Source: Oscillospiraceae bacterium (GTDB lineage Bacteria; Bacillota; Clostridia; Oscillospirales; Oscillospiraceae). From it: a stretch of DNA of 7,503 bases. Position numbers and translations under genes: made by a program. Location of the stretch: NCBI GenBank assembly GCA_031264545.1, contig JAISDV010000212.1:1-7503 (forward strand), in the 5' to 3' direction. Below are positions 1 through 6,533 of this stretch, piece after piece; position 1 is the stretch's first letter; each line of letters opens with the position of its first letter. The notes below the pieces were generated by a model. That model saw nothing but the letters and a program-made list of their open reading frames with translations, ran no database searches and was not told the origin of the DNA.

Positions 1-2
1 CG

Positions 3-776
3 CTCAACGACGTGTCGGAGGACGCGCTCGCCAAGGCGGAGGAATGGAAGGAGAGCTATCTTGCCGGGCGGGTCCGGAAGGGGAAAATGACGGAAGACGC
101 GGCCGGCGGCGTCAGGGCACGCTTCCGAATTGACGGAAATCTTGAGACCGCGGCAAGAGACGCAGACCTTGTCGTCGAGGCGGCTATTGAACAGCTCGAC
201 ATCAAGCGGGCGCTTTTCGCCAGGCTGGATGAGATCACAAAGTCTCAGGCGATCCTGGCCACGAACTCCAGCTTTATCGTCTCCTCAAAGCTTGCCGGCG
301 CCACTAAGCGCCCGGACAAGGTCGCGAACCTGCATTTTTTCAACCCCGCCCTCGTCATGAAGCTGGTGGAGGTCGTCATGGGCGTCCACAGCTCCGAGGA
401 CACCGCGCAGCATTTGATGGCGTTCGCTGAAAAGTGCGGTAAATTTCCTATCCTGATCAGGAAGGAAATCGACGGTTTTATTGTCAACAGCCTGCAGCGC
501 GCGATTACGGAGGAGGCGTTCTTCCTCGTCGAAAACGGCTATGTCACGCCCCAGGAGCTGGATGCTGCGGCGGAAAAGGGACTCAATTACCCCCTCGGGC
601 CTTTCCGCCTGATGGATATGACCGGCATCGATATTTCCTACCTCTCCCGCGTCCGCCGTTACGAGGAGACCGGCGATGAGACACAAAAGCCGCCTAAGTT
701 CCTCGAGGAGAAATACAAAAAGGGCGAGCTGGGCAAAAAAACGGGCAAGGGCTGGTACGACTACAGCGAGAAATAA
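3..776 (+). CDS. 3-hydroxyacyl-CoA dehydrogenase, 5' end cut by window edge
   Basis: NAD-dependent oxidation of a 3-hydroxyacyl-CoA to the 3-oxoacyl-CoA, the third step of beta-oxidation, or the reverse in butyrate-type synthesis. The frame is open to the left edge (first full codon at 3), so the GTG at 12 is probably internal: Leu-Asn-Asp-Val there fits the end of the second Rossmann strand. About 25-30 N-terminal residues with the GxGxxG motif are therefore missing. Numbering from the GTG, visible family features are DLVVEAAIE (52-60), the catalytic region TNSS (84-87), His108 in HFFNP, Glu120 and Asn158 in GFIVNS, then the C-terminal dimerisation domain ending GELGKKTGKGWYDY. These match the Ser/His/Glu/Asn set of the family. 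It is a single-domain enzyme, not fused to a hydratase. It lies 53 nt before the crotonase gene on the same strand, so they are probably co-transcribed. Chain-length preference cannot be read from the sequence. Confidence 0.93.
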   Translation, partial: LNDVSEDALAKAEEWKESYLAGRVRKGKMTEDAAGGVRARFRIDGNLETAARDADLVVEAAIEQLDIKRALFARLDEITKSQAILATNSSFIVSSKLAGATKRPDKVANLHFFNPALVMKLVEVVMGVHSSEDTAQHLMAFAEKCGKFPILIRKEIDGFIVNSLQRAITEEAFFLVENGYVTPQELDAAAEKGLNYPLGPFRLMDMTGIDISYLSRVRRYEETGDETQKPPKFLEEKYKKGELGKKTGKGWYDYSEK

Positions 777-813
777 GAACCTGCATGAGATTCCAAACGA
801 GACACATACTGAG

Positions 814-820
814 AAAGGAG
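814..820 (+). promoter_or_regulatory. Ribosome binding site fixing the crotonase start
   Basis: AAAGGAG ends nine bases before the ATG at 830. The frame is also open from an upstream ATG at 785, but nothing resembling a Shine-Dalgarno precedes that codon, and the 15 extra residues (MRFQTRHILRKEFDN) do not look like a crotonase N-terminus. The start at 830 is therefore chosen. Confidence 0.85.
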
Positions 821-829
821 TTTGACAAC

Positions 830-1624
830 ATGTACGACGCATATCAGGAAATCATTGTCAAAACAGAGGAGAAAATCGCCACAATCACGTTCAACCGCCT
901 CCAGTTCGGCAACGCCTTCGCGCTCGCCACTTACAGCGAGGTCATCGACGCCGTGGAAAAGCTGGGCGGGGACGATGCGGTGGGCGCGATCGTTCTGACA
1001 GGCGCGGGCAAGCACTTTTCGGCAGGAGGCGACATCAACCGTTTTAAGGAGCTGATTGAGACAAAGACCTATCTGGCGCCCGAAAACGTAAAAACCGCGG
1101 GCAAAATGGCGATGACCGTGCGCAGATGTCCGAAGCCCGTTATCGCGATGATCAACGGCGCCGCCGCCGGCGCCGGGTGCAGCCTGGCGCTGGCCTGCGA
1201 CTTCCGCATTGTCACCCCGAAGAGCAAGCTTGTGATGGCCTTTGTCAACATGGGCCTTTCCGGCGATACCGGCGGCATGTATTACCTGCAAAAGCTGCTG
1301 GGTACCGGCAAGACCATGGAAATGCTGATGACCGGCGCGCCGGTTTCCGGTGAGGAGGCCGTCAGGATCGGCCTAGCGACTCTGCTGGCGGACGAGGACA
1401 ATCTGGCGGCCACGGCCTATGCGTTTGCAAAGCAACTCGCCGTCAAGCCGCTGGTCGCGCTCCGCCATCAGAAGGCGCTCCTCAACGAATTCTTCTACGG
1501 CGATCTGGAATCCTATACCGAGAAAGAGGTCGCTTACATGGTGGACTGCTCCCACAGCGCCGACTTCGCGGAAGCCGTGTACGCGTTCATTGAAAAGCGG
1601 CCGGCCGGCTTTATCGGGAAATAG
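830..1624 (+). CDS. Enoyl-CoA hydratase/isomerase (crotonase) family protein, PaaG-like active site
   Basis: Crotonase-fold protein of 264 residues acting on acyl-CoA thioesters in the cytoplasm. The oxyanion-hole segments are visible: HFSAGGDI (62-69) and NGAAAGAGCSLALACD (109-124). The two glutamates of classical enoyl-CoA hydratase (Glu144 and Glu164 of rat crotonase) are absent. By motif alignment the first is Ser118, and the second falls in the VMAFVN stretch (135-140) with no Glu. Instead there is Asp146 in GLSGDTGG, at the place where PaaG-type isomerases carry their catalytic Asp in GL-x-PD-x-GG. Length and motif order also fit PaaG, about 262 residues. Double-bond isomerisation or another enolate-based reaction is thus at least as likely as hydration; this is inference. 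It follows the hydroxyacyl-CoA dehydrogenase and precedes the permease by 66 nt. Family membership is certain; the exact reaction is not. Confidence 0.9.
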   Translation: MYDAYQEIIVKTEEKIATITFNRLQFGNAFALATYSEVIDAVEKLGGDDAVGAIVLTGAGKHFSAGGDINRFKELIETKTYLAPENVKTAGKMAMTVRRCPKPVIAMINGAAAGAGCSLALACDFRIVTPKSKLVMAFVNMGLSGDTGGMYYLQKLLGTGKTMEMLMTGAPVSGEEAVRIGLATLLADEDNLAATAYAFAKQLAVKPLVALRHQKALLNEFFYGDLESYTEKEVAYMVDCSHSADFAEAVYAFIEKRPAGFIGK

Positions 1625-1673
1625 GCGCCGCATTCCGGCCCTTTCCATTCCACCTACCTGCAATAACAAATAG

Positions 1674-1680
1674 AAAAGGA
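1674..1680 (+). promoter_or_regulatory. Ribosome binding site favouring a TTG start
   Basis: AAAAGGA ends ten bases before the TTG at 1691 and only one base before the in-frame GTG at 1682, which is too close for initiation. An ATG at 1680 overlaps the motif but is in another frame. This spacing selects the TTG at 1691 as the permease start. Confidence 0.65.
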
Positions 1681-1690
1681 TGTGTTCTTT

Positions 1691-3067
1691 TTGGCAGTAC
1701 TCAGTATCGTCGGCATCGTCGCGGCAGTGGCTCTGCTGGTCGTCATGGCATTCAAGGGATTCAACATTGTTTTTACATCTATCGTGGCAACCATCGTCAT
1801 CTGCGTGTTTTCCGCACTGAACCCGCTGACCGCCCTGAAAGGCATTTATATGGGCGTGATATCGGTCACGGGCGCCTTCCCTGCCGAATCCGCAGCGGAT
1901 GTCAAGACAGCGGTCGGCGGCTTCAGCGGCCTGATCCGCAGCTATCTCCTGCTGTTCGTGCTCAGCGGCGTCTTCGGCAAGTTTATGGCGCAGTGCGGCG
2001 CGGTAAAAACCCTGGCAAACCTGCTTTCCAAGCTGACAAAATTCAGTAAATCGCCGGCGCACATCTCCGTCTGCATTATGGTGTTTCTCTACTTTATCCT
2101 TTCTTATATCGGCATCAACGGCTTCGTCACCGTGTTTACCCTGCTCGGTATCGGCAACGAGCTGTTCAAGAAGACCGATTGCCCCTGGGAGCTGTATTTC
2201 TACGGCAGCGCAGGCATTATGGGCGCGGCCCTGCTTCCCGGCTCGCTCTATACCTCCAACGTCATGGCGAACGACGGTATGGGCGTTGGCAGCGCGGCGG
2301 CTCCGCTTCTGTCGATCCTGATGTTCGTTGTTTATATGGCGCTCGTATTCATTCTGGCCAAAATCGACATCGTCCGCCTGACTAAAAAGAACGGCGGCGG
2401 ATATCTGCCGACAGGTGCCGACTATGACGCCGCGCCCAGCGTCGCCACCGGCAGCGACGAGCGGATCCCCGGCGCCCTGGCCGCCATCATCCCTATGCTG
2501 ACCCCCATCATCTGCATCGTATTCCAGCTGGACGTGCTCCTGGCGCTCACCGCCGGAATTCTCGTCTGCATCGTTTTCAACTTCAACAAGTTCAACGGCC
2601 TCACCGGCATGAAGAAGGCCGTCAGCGAGGGCTTCGCCGTCTCCGTCACGGCGCTCGCGAACGTTGCCGCTATGACGGCGCTCGTCAGCGTCATGCGCGC
2701 AACCAGCGGCTATCAGCTGATCATCGACGTGTTCGGCAGAGCGCCGGGCCTGTGGGGCTTGGTTCTGACCGGCCTGATGACCGGCGCCATCGTGGGCTCC
2801 CAGAGCTCCTTCCTGCCCTCGATGTGGCCCGACGCGCTCGCGAAGGCCAGCGAGCTGGGCATCAGCAACGCGGTTGTCAGCCGCATGGTCATCCTCTCCG
2901 GAACGGCTTACTGCACGCCGCATAATTCCGGCAATGTCAACGCGATCACGCTCACTAAGGTGAAGTTCACTAAGGGCGCCATGTGCTATATCCGCGCGAA
3001 TTTCATCCCGGGCATCATCACGCTGATCCTCTTCATGCTGCTGGTGCAGGCCAAGGTGTTTATCTGA
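1691..3067 (+). CDS. GntP-like family permease
   Basis: Polytopic inner-membrane carrier of 458 residues from the TTG start, probably a proton-coupled importer of an organic anion. About twelve hydrophobic segments can be drawn, roughly at 3-21, 24-42, 80-99, 122-153 (long, perhaps two), 168-190, 205-224, 259-279, 281-298, 314-335, 350-372, 393-409 and 435-455. A hydrophilic loop (about 225-258, rich in Asp, Lys and Gly) splits the protein into two halves. The N-terminal pattern (two helices, then a segment ending SGVFGKFMAQCGAVKTLANL) resembles the GntP gluconate permease family, where a similar helix ends in GKMLADCGGAQRIA. Placement in GntP rather than another member of the ion-transporter superfamily is by pattern only. 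The substrate is unknown; as the last gene of the group it probably brings in the acid that the neighbouring CoA enzymes use. No signal peptide or extra domain is seen. Confidence 0.72.
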   Translation: MAVLSIVGIVAAVALLVVMAFKGFNIVFTSIVATIVICVFSALNPLTALKGIYMGVISVTGAFPAESAADVKTAVGGFSGLIRSYLLLFVLSGVFGKFMAQCGAVKTLANLLSKLTKFSKSPAHISVCIMVFLYFILSYIGINGFVTVFTLLGIGNELFKKTDCPWELYFYGSAGIMGAALLPGSLYTSNVMANDGMGVGSAAAPLLSILMFVVYMALVFILAKIDIVRLTKKNGGGYLPTGADYDAAPSVATGSDERIPGALAAIIPMLTPIICIVFQLDVLLALTAGILVCIVFNFNKFNGLTGMKKAVSEGFAVSVTALANVAAMTALVSVMRATSGYQLIIDVFGRAPGLWGLVLTGLMTGAIVGSQSSFLPSMWPDALAKASELGISNAVVSRMVILSGTAYCTPHNSGNVNAITLTKVKFTKGAMCYIRANFIPGIITLILFMLLVQAKVFI

Positions 3068-3095
3068 CCGCGCAGGTCCCGAATATCCCGGCCTG

Positions 3096-3125
3096 AAAAA
3101 CAGGCGGGAAGAAGCTTCCCGCCTG
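3096..3125 (-). terminator. Intrinsic terminator of the sigma-54 activator gene
   Basis: The sequence at 3101-3111 pairs perfectly with 3115-3125: an 11-bp GC-rich stem with a three-base loop. Read on the minus strand the stem is followed at once by five T (3100-3096) and begins 17 bases after the regulator's stop codon, the classic arrangement. On the plus strand it is followed by CCCTTGG rather than a T-run, so it is at best a weak stop for the permease transcript. A competing smaller stem (CCTG 3092-3095 with CAGG 3101-3104, loop AAAAA) shares one arm. Confidence 0.85.
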
Positions 3126-3141
3126 CCCTTGGAATCTGTAT

Positions 3142-5094
3142 TCATGGTGAGGATGGCCGGACCGCCGCGTTCGTCTCCTTGAGACGCCGCCAAAGGGTGG
3201 TGCCGCACAGGTCCAGTGTGTATCCGAGTTTTTTCCTGTCGCCCTCGTACAGCTTGTTGAGCCGCGCGATAATGTGGTTTTCCATCTCGTACATCGTGCC
3301 GATAGGCACGAGCAGAGCGTTGCTGTCCGTATCTTCCGCGGCGGCCGGCTGAGCGCTTTCCCTGTCCGCCTCCGCGATGACCTCGTCGAGTATGGCGTCA
3401 AAGAGCTGGTCCCGCGGGTGCCGTTTTATGCTGACGGCAATAACGCGCTCCACAAAGTTCTGAAGCTCGCGGACGTTTCCCGTCCAGGAATACCGTGTCA
3501 GCCTATTCAGCTGCTCGAAGGTGAAGCCCACGGAGCGGCCCCGGTCGGCGGCGAGCCTCGCCGCCAGATGCGCCGCTATGAGCGGGACATCTCCGGCCCG
3601 GTCGCGCAGCGGGGGGAGAACCAGATTCAGCACATTGACGCGGTAGTACAGATCCTTGCGGAAACGGTTGCTGCGCGTCTCCTGATAGAGATCGCGGTTT
3701 GTGGCAAAGATAAAGCGCACGCTGATCGGCTTGTTTTTGACGCCGCCGATCCGGCGGACCTCCTTTTCCTGCAGGACCCGCAGCACCTTGGCCTGCAGCA
3801 TCAGCGGCATTTCCCCGATCTCGTCCAGAAAGAGGGTCCCGCCGTGGGCAAGCTCGAACAGGCCCGCCTTGCCGCCCTTCTTAGCGCCTGTGAAAGCGCC
3901 GTCCTCATAACCGAACAGCTCGCTGTCGAGCAGATTTTCCGGCAGAGTGGCGCAATTGACCGCTATAAACGGGCCGTCCTTCCAGCCGCTGTAATTGTGG
4001 ATACTCTGGGCAAACATCTCCTTGCCGGTCCCGCTCTCTCCCGTGATCAAGATATGGGAATTGGTGACGGCGTAGCGCCTGGCCCGCTCCTTCACCGCCT
4101 GAATGGCCGAACTGGAGCCGATGATATCGTCAAAGGTGCTGATGGCCACAAACCCATTGGGACTCGCCTTCTTCCGGGCATGCATTTCCATACGCTGGAT
4201 ATTTTTAAGTACGTCAACCTTGAGGATGCTGCCGAGATAATTCTCCTTGGAGATGATCTCACGTTTGCTGATCACCAGCTCCTGCCCGTGGTTATCAATA
4301 ACGTCGATGTCGTCGCCCGATTCCACGGCCTTTCCGAGCGCCGGATGCAGCGCGTAAAGCGCCTGGGCGCTTTGGCCGATCAACTCGTGCGCCGAAAAGT
4401 GCAGGATATGCTGCGCGGGGGTATTGGCGCTTGTAATGATGTTGTCCCGGTCAAGCGTGATAAAGCCATCGTCGGCGTTTTCCACGACGGCGTCCAGCCA
4501 GCGGAGCTTTTCCTCCTCCTGACTTTTGACCTTGAGGATATCCAGGGCGTGCCGGATCACCGTTATCAGGTCCTGCCGCTGATGCTCGATCAGAACGACG
4601 TTAAGATTGCGTGACCTGGCGTAGCCGTACATGCAGCTGGCGGTGGTGGCGATCACATCCCGCCGGTCCTGCAGGATCTTATCCATGACCTTGGGGAGCA
4701 CCTTCAGATCGCTGAACTTATACCAATTGATGTCGTATCCGAGGATTTCCCTGATATGGTCCATATCGTAGTGGACAACGTCTTTGTCAAAATCAACGAA
4801 GGCAATGCGCTCCCCCAGCTGGCGGCACTTATAAAATGCGTTGAACAGGTTGGAGTCTTTTATGTGCAGGGACAGGACAGGCACTTTGAGATAGGGCGCG
4901 ATGGCCTCGCTGGTCTTTTCATGGGAGATGATCGCATCCACCTTCCCCTGCTCCTCCAAGTCTATAGCGGTGGCGATGGCGTAGTCAAGAACCCCCGTGC
5001 TGAACAGAAGCTCGCAGTCCATCTCGCCGGCCAGTCCTGAAAATTGCTTCTGAAATTCGCTGTAGTGCGTAATGATCCCAATTTTCGGCTTCAC
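3142..5094 (-). CDS. Sigma-54-dependent transcriptional activator, PrpR-N/PAS/AAA+/Fis-HTH
   Basis: Bacterial enhancer-binding protein of 650 residues that remodels sigma-54 RNA polymerase by ATP hydrolysis. Residues about 1-190 resemble the PrpR N-terminal sensory domain, and about 195-300 a PAS domain (WLDAVVENADDGFITLDRD). The AAA+ core spans about 320-555: Walker A GESGTGKE (352-359), an intact GAFTGA sigma-54 contact loop (399-404), Walker B GGTLFLDEIGE (418-428), FRKDLYYRVNV (478-488) and WTGNVREL (537-544). A C-terminal Fis-type helix-turn-helix lies at about 604-640, ending TTLWRRLKE. There is no response-regulator phosphoacceptor domain, so a small ligand, perhaps an acid or acyl-CoA of the pathway, is the likely signal (inference). 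The start is GTG at 5094 with GGAGGG eight bases upstream. It is convergent with the permease and divergent from the CoA-transferase, which makes both flanking operons plausible targets. Confidence 0.95.
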   Translation of the reverse strand: MKPKIGIITHYSEFQKQFSGLAGEMDCELLFSTGVLDYAIATAIDLEEQGKVDAIISHEKTSEAIAPYLKVPVLSLHIKDSNLFNAFYKCRQLGERIAFVDFDKDVVHYDMDHIREILGYDINWYKFSDLKVLPKVMDKILQDRRDVIATTASCMYGYARSRNLNVVLIEHQRQDLITVIRHALDILKVKSQEEEKLRWLDAVVENADDGFITLDRDNIITSANTPAQHILHFSAHELIGQSAQALYALHPALGKAVESGDDIDVIDNHGQELVISKREIISKENYLGSILKVDVLKNIQRMEMHARKKASPNGFVAISTFDDIIGSSSAIQAVKERARRYAVTNSHILITGESGTGKEMFAQSIHNYSGWKDGPFIAVNCATLPENLLDSELFGYEDGAFTGAKKGGKAGLFELAHGGTLFLDEIGEMPLMLQAKVLRVLQEKEVRRIGGVKNKPISVRFIFATNRDLYQETRSNRFRKDLYYRVNVLNLVLPPLRDRAGDVPLIAAHLAARLAADRGRSVGFTFEQLNRLTRYSWTGNVRELQNFVERVIAVSIKRHPRDQLFDAILDEVIAEADRESAQPAAAEDTDSNALLVPIGTMYEMENHIIARLNKLYEGDRKKLGYTLDLCGTTLWRRLKETNAAVRPSSP

Positions 5095-5102
5095 GCTCTA
5101 TA

Positions 5103-5108
5103 CCCTCC
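5103..5108 (-). promoter_or_regulatory. Ribosome binding site fixing the GTG start of the activator
   Basis: On the minus strand GGAGGG lies eight bases before GTG at 5094-5092. No in-frame ATG has comparable support, and the residues after the GTG (MKPKIGIITH) look like the expected first strand of a PrpR-N domain. Confidence 0.8.
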
Positions 5109-5126
5109 AGTATTTAAAATATAAAT

Positions 5127-5152
5127 CTATTTCATTATAATATACTATTTCA
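5127..5152. repeat. Direct repeats CTATTTCA flanking the activator's -10 box
   Basis: CTATTTCA occurs at 5127-5134 and again at 5145-5152, a period of 18 bases, on either side of the minus-strand TATAAT. A second pair, CAGTATTT, occurs at 5108-5115 and 5151-5158, 43 bases apart (about four helical turns); its outer copy touches the -35 box and its inner copy lies next to the ribosome binding site. These could be autoregulatory sites or low-complexity coincidence. Confidence 0.3.
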
Positions 5153-5162
5153 GTATTTTCTA
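5134..5162 (-). promoter_or_regulatory. Probable sigma-70-type promoter of the activator gene
   Basis: On the minus strand a perfect TATAAT (5139-5134) lies 17 bases after TAGAAA (5162-5157), which matches TTGACA at four of six positions. Transcription would begin near 5127, leaving a leader of about 30 bases that carries the GGAGGG ribosome binding site. The surroundings are very AT-rich, which raises the chance of a false match, but spacing and placement are good. Confidence 0.6.
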
Positions 5163-5194
5163 TATTAAAGGCTTCGTATCTTGAGAAGACTGCT

Positions 5195-5207
5195 AAATTC
5201 AGAATTT
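5195..5207. repeat. Perfect dyad AAATTC-A-GAATTT in the divergent region
   Basis: A six-base arm, one central base and the exact reverse-complement arm. It lies between the two divergent genes, upstream of the activator's promoter. AT-rich palindromes arise easily, so a role as operator is only a possibility. Confidence 0.35.
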
Positions 5208-5244
5208 CATACAAAATCTAAATCTATATCTGACAAAACGCACA

Positions 5245-5260
5245 AACATCACGCGATGTT
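5245..5260. promoter_or_regulatory. Candidate operator or activator site, dyad AACATC-ACGC-GATGTT
   Basis: Six-base arms pair perfectly around ACGC, whose inner CG is also symmetric, so 14 of 16 positions obey two-fold symmetry. It lies 59 bases before the CoA-transferase start. It is the best-formed protein-binding dyad in the divergent region and could bind the adjacent Fis-type HTH activator. It stands closer to the gene than a typical sigma-54 upstream activating site, so the assignment is tentative. Confidence 0.45.
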
Positions 5261-5282
5261 CTAATAATTTTACGGCATTAGG

Positions 5283-5299
5283 GGCACACAAATCGTGCC
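5283..5299 (+). promoter_or_regulatory. Inverted repeat GGCAC-N7-GTGCC just before the CoA-transferase RBS
   Basis: Five-base arms (5283-5287 and 5295-5299) flank a seven-base loop, ending three bases before AAAGGAAG (5303-5310), which is itself nine bases before the ATG at 5320. It may be a DNA operator, or an RNA hairpin next to the ribosome binding site. GGCAC also resembles a sigma-54 -24 element, but the base pair needed 12 positions on is GT rather than GC. Confidence 0.35.
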
Positions 5300-5319
5300 A
5301 AGAAAGGAAGTTATTTGTT

Positions 5320-6531
5320 ATGAGAAAGCCGCTCGAAGGAGTCCGTGTCGTGGAGCTTGGAACCCATGTCGCCGTGCCAAAGGCCGCGAGAATGATGGCC
5401 GACTGGGGCGCCGAGGTGATCAAGGTGGAGCCGCCCACCGGAGAGCCCTGGCGTAAAATCGGCCCCAGCTACGGCGTGCCCGGCAGATCCGACCACAACC
5501 CGATTTTCCAATCGGAAAACGCGAACAAGGATTCCATTGTCATCGACCTGAAGGCCCCAGAGGGCCTGGAGGCCTTTACCAAAATCCTGGCCACGGCGGA
5601 TGTGTTCATCACAAACACAAGACCGCGCGCCCTGCAGAAACTCGGGATCGACTATGAAACCATGAAAGACAAATTCCCAAAGCTCATCTACGGGCACTTC
5701 AGCGGATATGGTCCCGTCGGCCCCGAAAAGGACCGTCCCGGCTTCGATGTCGCGGCCTACTGGATGAAGGCGGGCATGCCCGCGGAGTGGACCATGAAAG
5801 GGCTTCCGCCCTTCAAGCCCACGGCCGGCTTCGGTGACGGCACCTGCGCCGCGCTGCTGCTCTCCGGCCTCCTGGCCGCGCTGCTGGCCAGGGAAAAAAG
5901 CGGCAGGGGCGATTTTCTGCAGATCTCTCTTTACAGCTCAGCGCTCTGGTTCAACAGCAGCGGCGTCGTGACCGGCCAGCCCCAATACGGCATGAAATTC
6001 CCCCGCGGAAAGGAGGATTACCCCGCCCCCTACAACCTGCTGTACCAGACCCGGGACGGCGACTGGATCCTGTGGTCCCTGCCGGATTGGGACAAGCGCT
6101 ACAGGGATTTCCTGAAGGCGCTGCACCTCGAGCAGTATGCGGACGACGCCCGCTTTACAACGCTTGCAAACGCTGGAAAGCATGTCATCGAAGTGATCGA
6201 CATTCTGGAAAAGGCGTTCCGGGCCCTGAGCACAGACGAGGTCGTCGAGAATCTGACGAAGGGCGACTTTGTTTTCAACCGGGCCACCAACCCTGTTGAA
6301 ATCAGTACGGACGAGCAGGCCTGGGCGAACGATTATCTGGCAAGGCTCACCCTGGAGGACGGGAAGGACGTAGTGCTTCCCACAAATCCGCTGCGGTTTG
6401 AGAGCTTCACCCCGGATTTCAAGCTTGCGCCTCAGCTGGGGGCCGGGACAAAAAATATCCTGAAGCAGGCCGGCTACGGCGACGCGGCTATCGGCCAACT
6501 GATTGATTCCGGCGCCGTCAGCGGCGTTTGA
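5320..6531 (+). CDS. Class III CoA-transferase (CaiB/BaiF family), FldA/HadA-like
   Basis: Cytoplasmic enzyme of 403 residues moving CoA from an acyl-CoA donor to a free carboxylic acid, thereby activating the pathway substrate without ATP. It opens with the family signature LEGVRVVELG (5-14) and DWGAEVIKVEPPTGEPWR (28-45), followed by NANKDSIVIDLK (67-78), RPGFD (139-143) and the catalytic Asp, most likely D173 in GFGDGT. In formyl-CoA transferase the equivalent Asp forms the acyl-aspartyl intermediate. LIYGHFSGYGPVGPEKDRPGFD and DEQAWANDYL (331-340) closely recall the clostridial aryl-lactate and 2-hydroxyisocaproate CoA-transferases FldA and HadA; this comparison is from memory, not an alignment. 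No (R)-2-hydroxyacyl-CoA dehydratase genes, their usual partners, are visible. The RBS AAAGGAAG (5303-5310) supports the start. It is the first gene of a group with acyl-CoA dehydrogenase, diverging from the activator. The acid it activates is unknown. Confidence 0.93.
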   Translation: MRKPLEGVRVVELGTHVAVPKAARMMADWGAEVIKVEPPTGEPWRKIGPSYGVPGRSDHNPIFQSENANKDSIVIDLKAPEGLEAFTKILATADVFITNTRPRALQKLGIDYETMKDKFPKLIYGHFSGYGPVGPEKDRPGFDVAAYWMKAGMPAEWTMKGLPPFKPTAGFGDGTCAALLLSGLLAALLAREKSGRGDFLQISLYSSALWFNSSGVVTGQPQYGMKFPRGKEDYPAPYNLLYQTRDGDWILWSLPDWDKRYRDFLKALHLEQYADDARFTTLANAGKHVIEVIDILEKAFRALSTDEVVENLTKGDFVFNRATNPVEISTDEQAWANDYLARLTLEDGKDVVLPTNPLRFESFTPDFKLAPQLGAGTKNILKQAGYGDAAIGQLIDSGAVSGV

Positions 6532-6533
6532 CC

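Noticed and set aside
785..829. Upstream ATG extending the crotonase by 15 residues
   Set aside because: No Shine-Dalgarno precedes it, whereas AAAGGAG is correctly placed before the ATG at 830.
1682..1690. GTG start for the permease
   Set aside because: The ribosome binding site ends one base before it; the TTG at 1691 has a ten-base spacing.
1373..3208. Very long open frame (611 codons) on the minus strand opposite the permease and the end of the crotonase gene
   Set aside because: The product is rich in His, Asp, Arg, Gln and Ala with no recognisable domain, typical of antisense frames of GC-rich genes. The plus-strand permease has clear membrane helices and a ribosome binding site.
3274..4614. 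Open frame of 446 codons on the plus strand opposite the sigma-54 activator
   Set aside because: It is a shadow of the AAA+ and PAS coding sequence; the minus-strand product has every expected motif and its own promoter, ribosome binding site and terminator.
5095..5108. Minus-strand GG-N10-GC match to a sigma-54 promoter
   Set aside because: It is the activator's Shine-Dalgarno and leader; transcription would start inside the coding region, and TGGCAC/TTGC context is missing.
5181..5210. TTGAGA-N18-TTTCAT as a plus-strand sigma-70 promoter for the CoA-transferase
   Set aside because: The -10 match is four of six with a non-optimal spacer in AT-rich DNA, not distinct enough to report as a feature.
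5282..5298. GGGCACACAAATCGTGC as a sigma-54 promoter
   Set aside because: The -24-like GGCAC is good, but the GC of the -12 element is displaced by two bases, and a start near 5310 would remove the ribosome binding site from the mRNA.
5833..5848. GGCAC with GC 12 bases on, inside the CoA-transferase gene
   Set aside because: It sits in the GC-rich codons for the catalytic Asp region, lacks the T-rich -12 context, and such matches are expected by chance.
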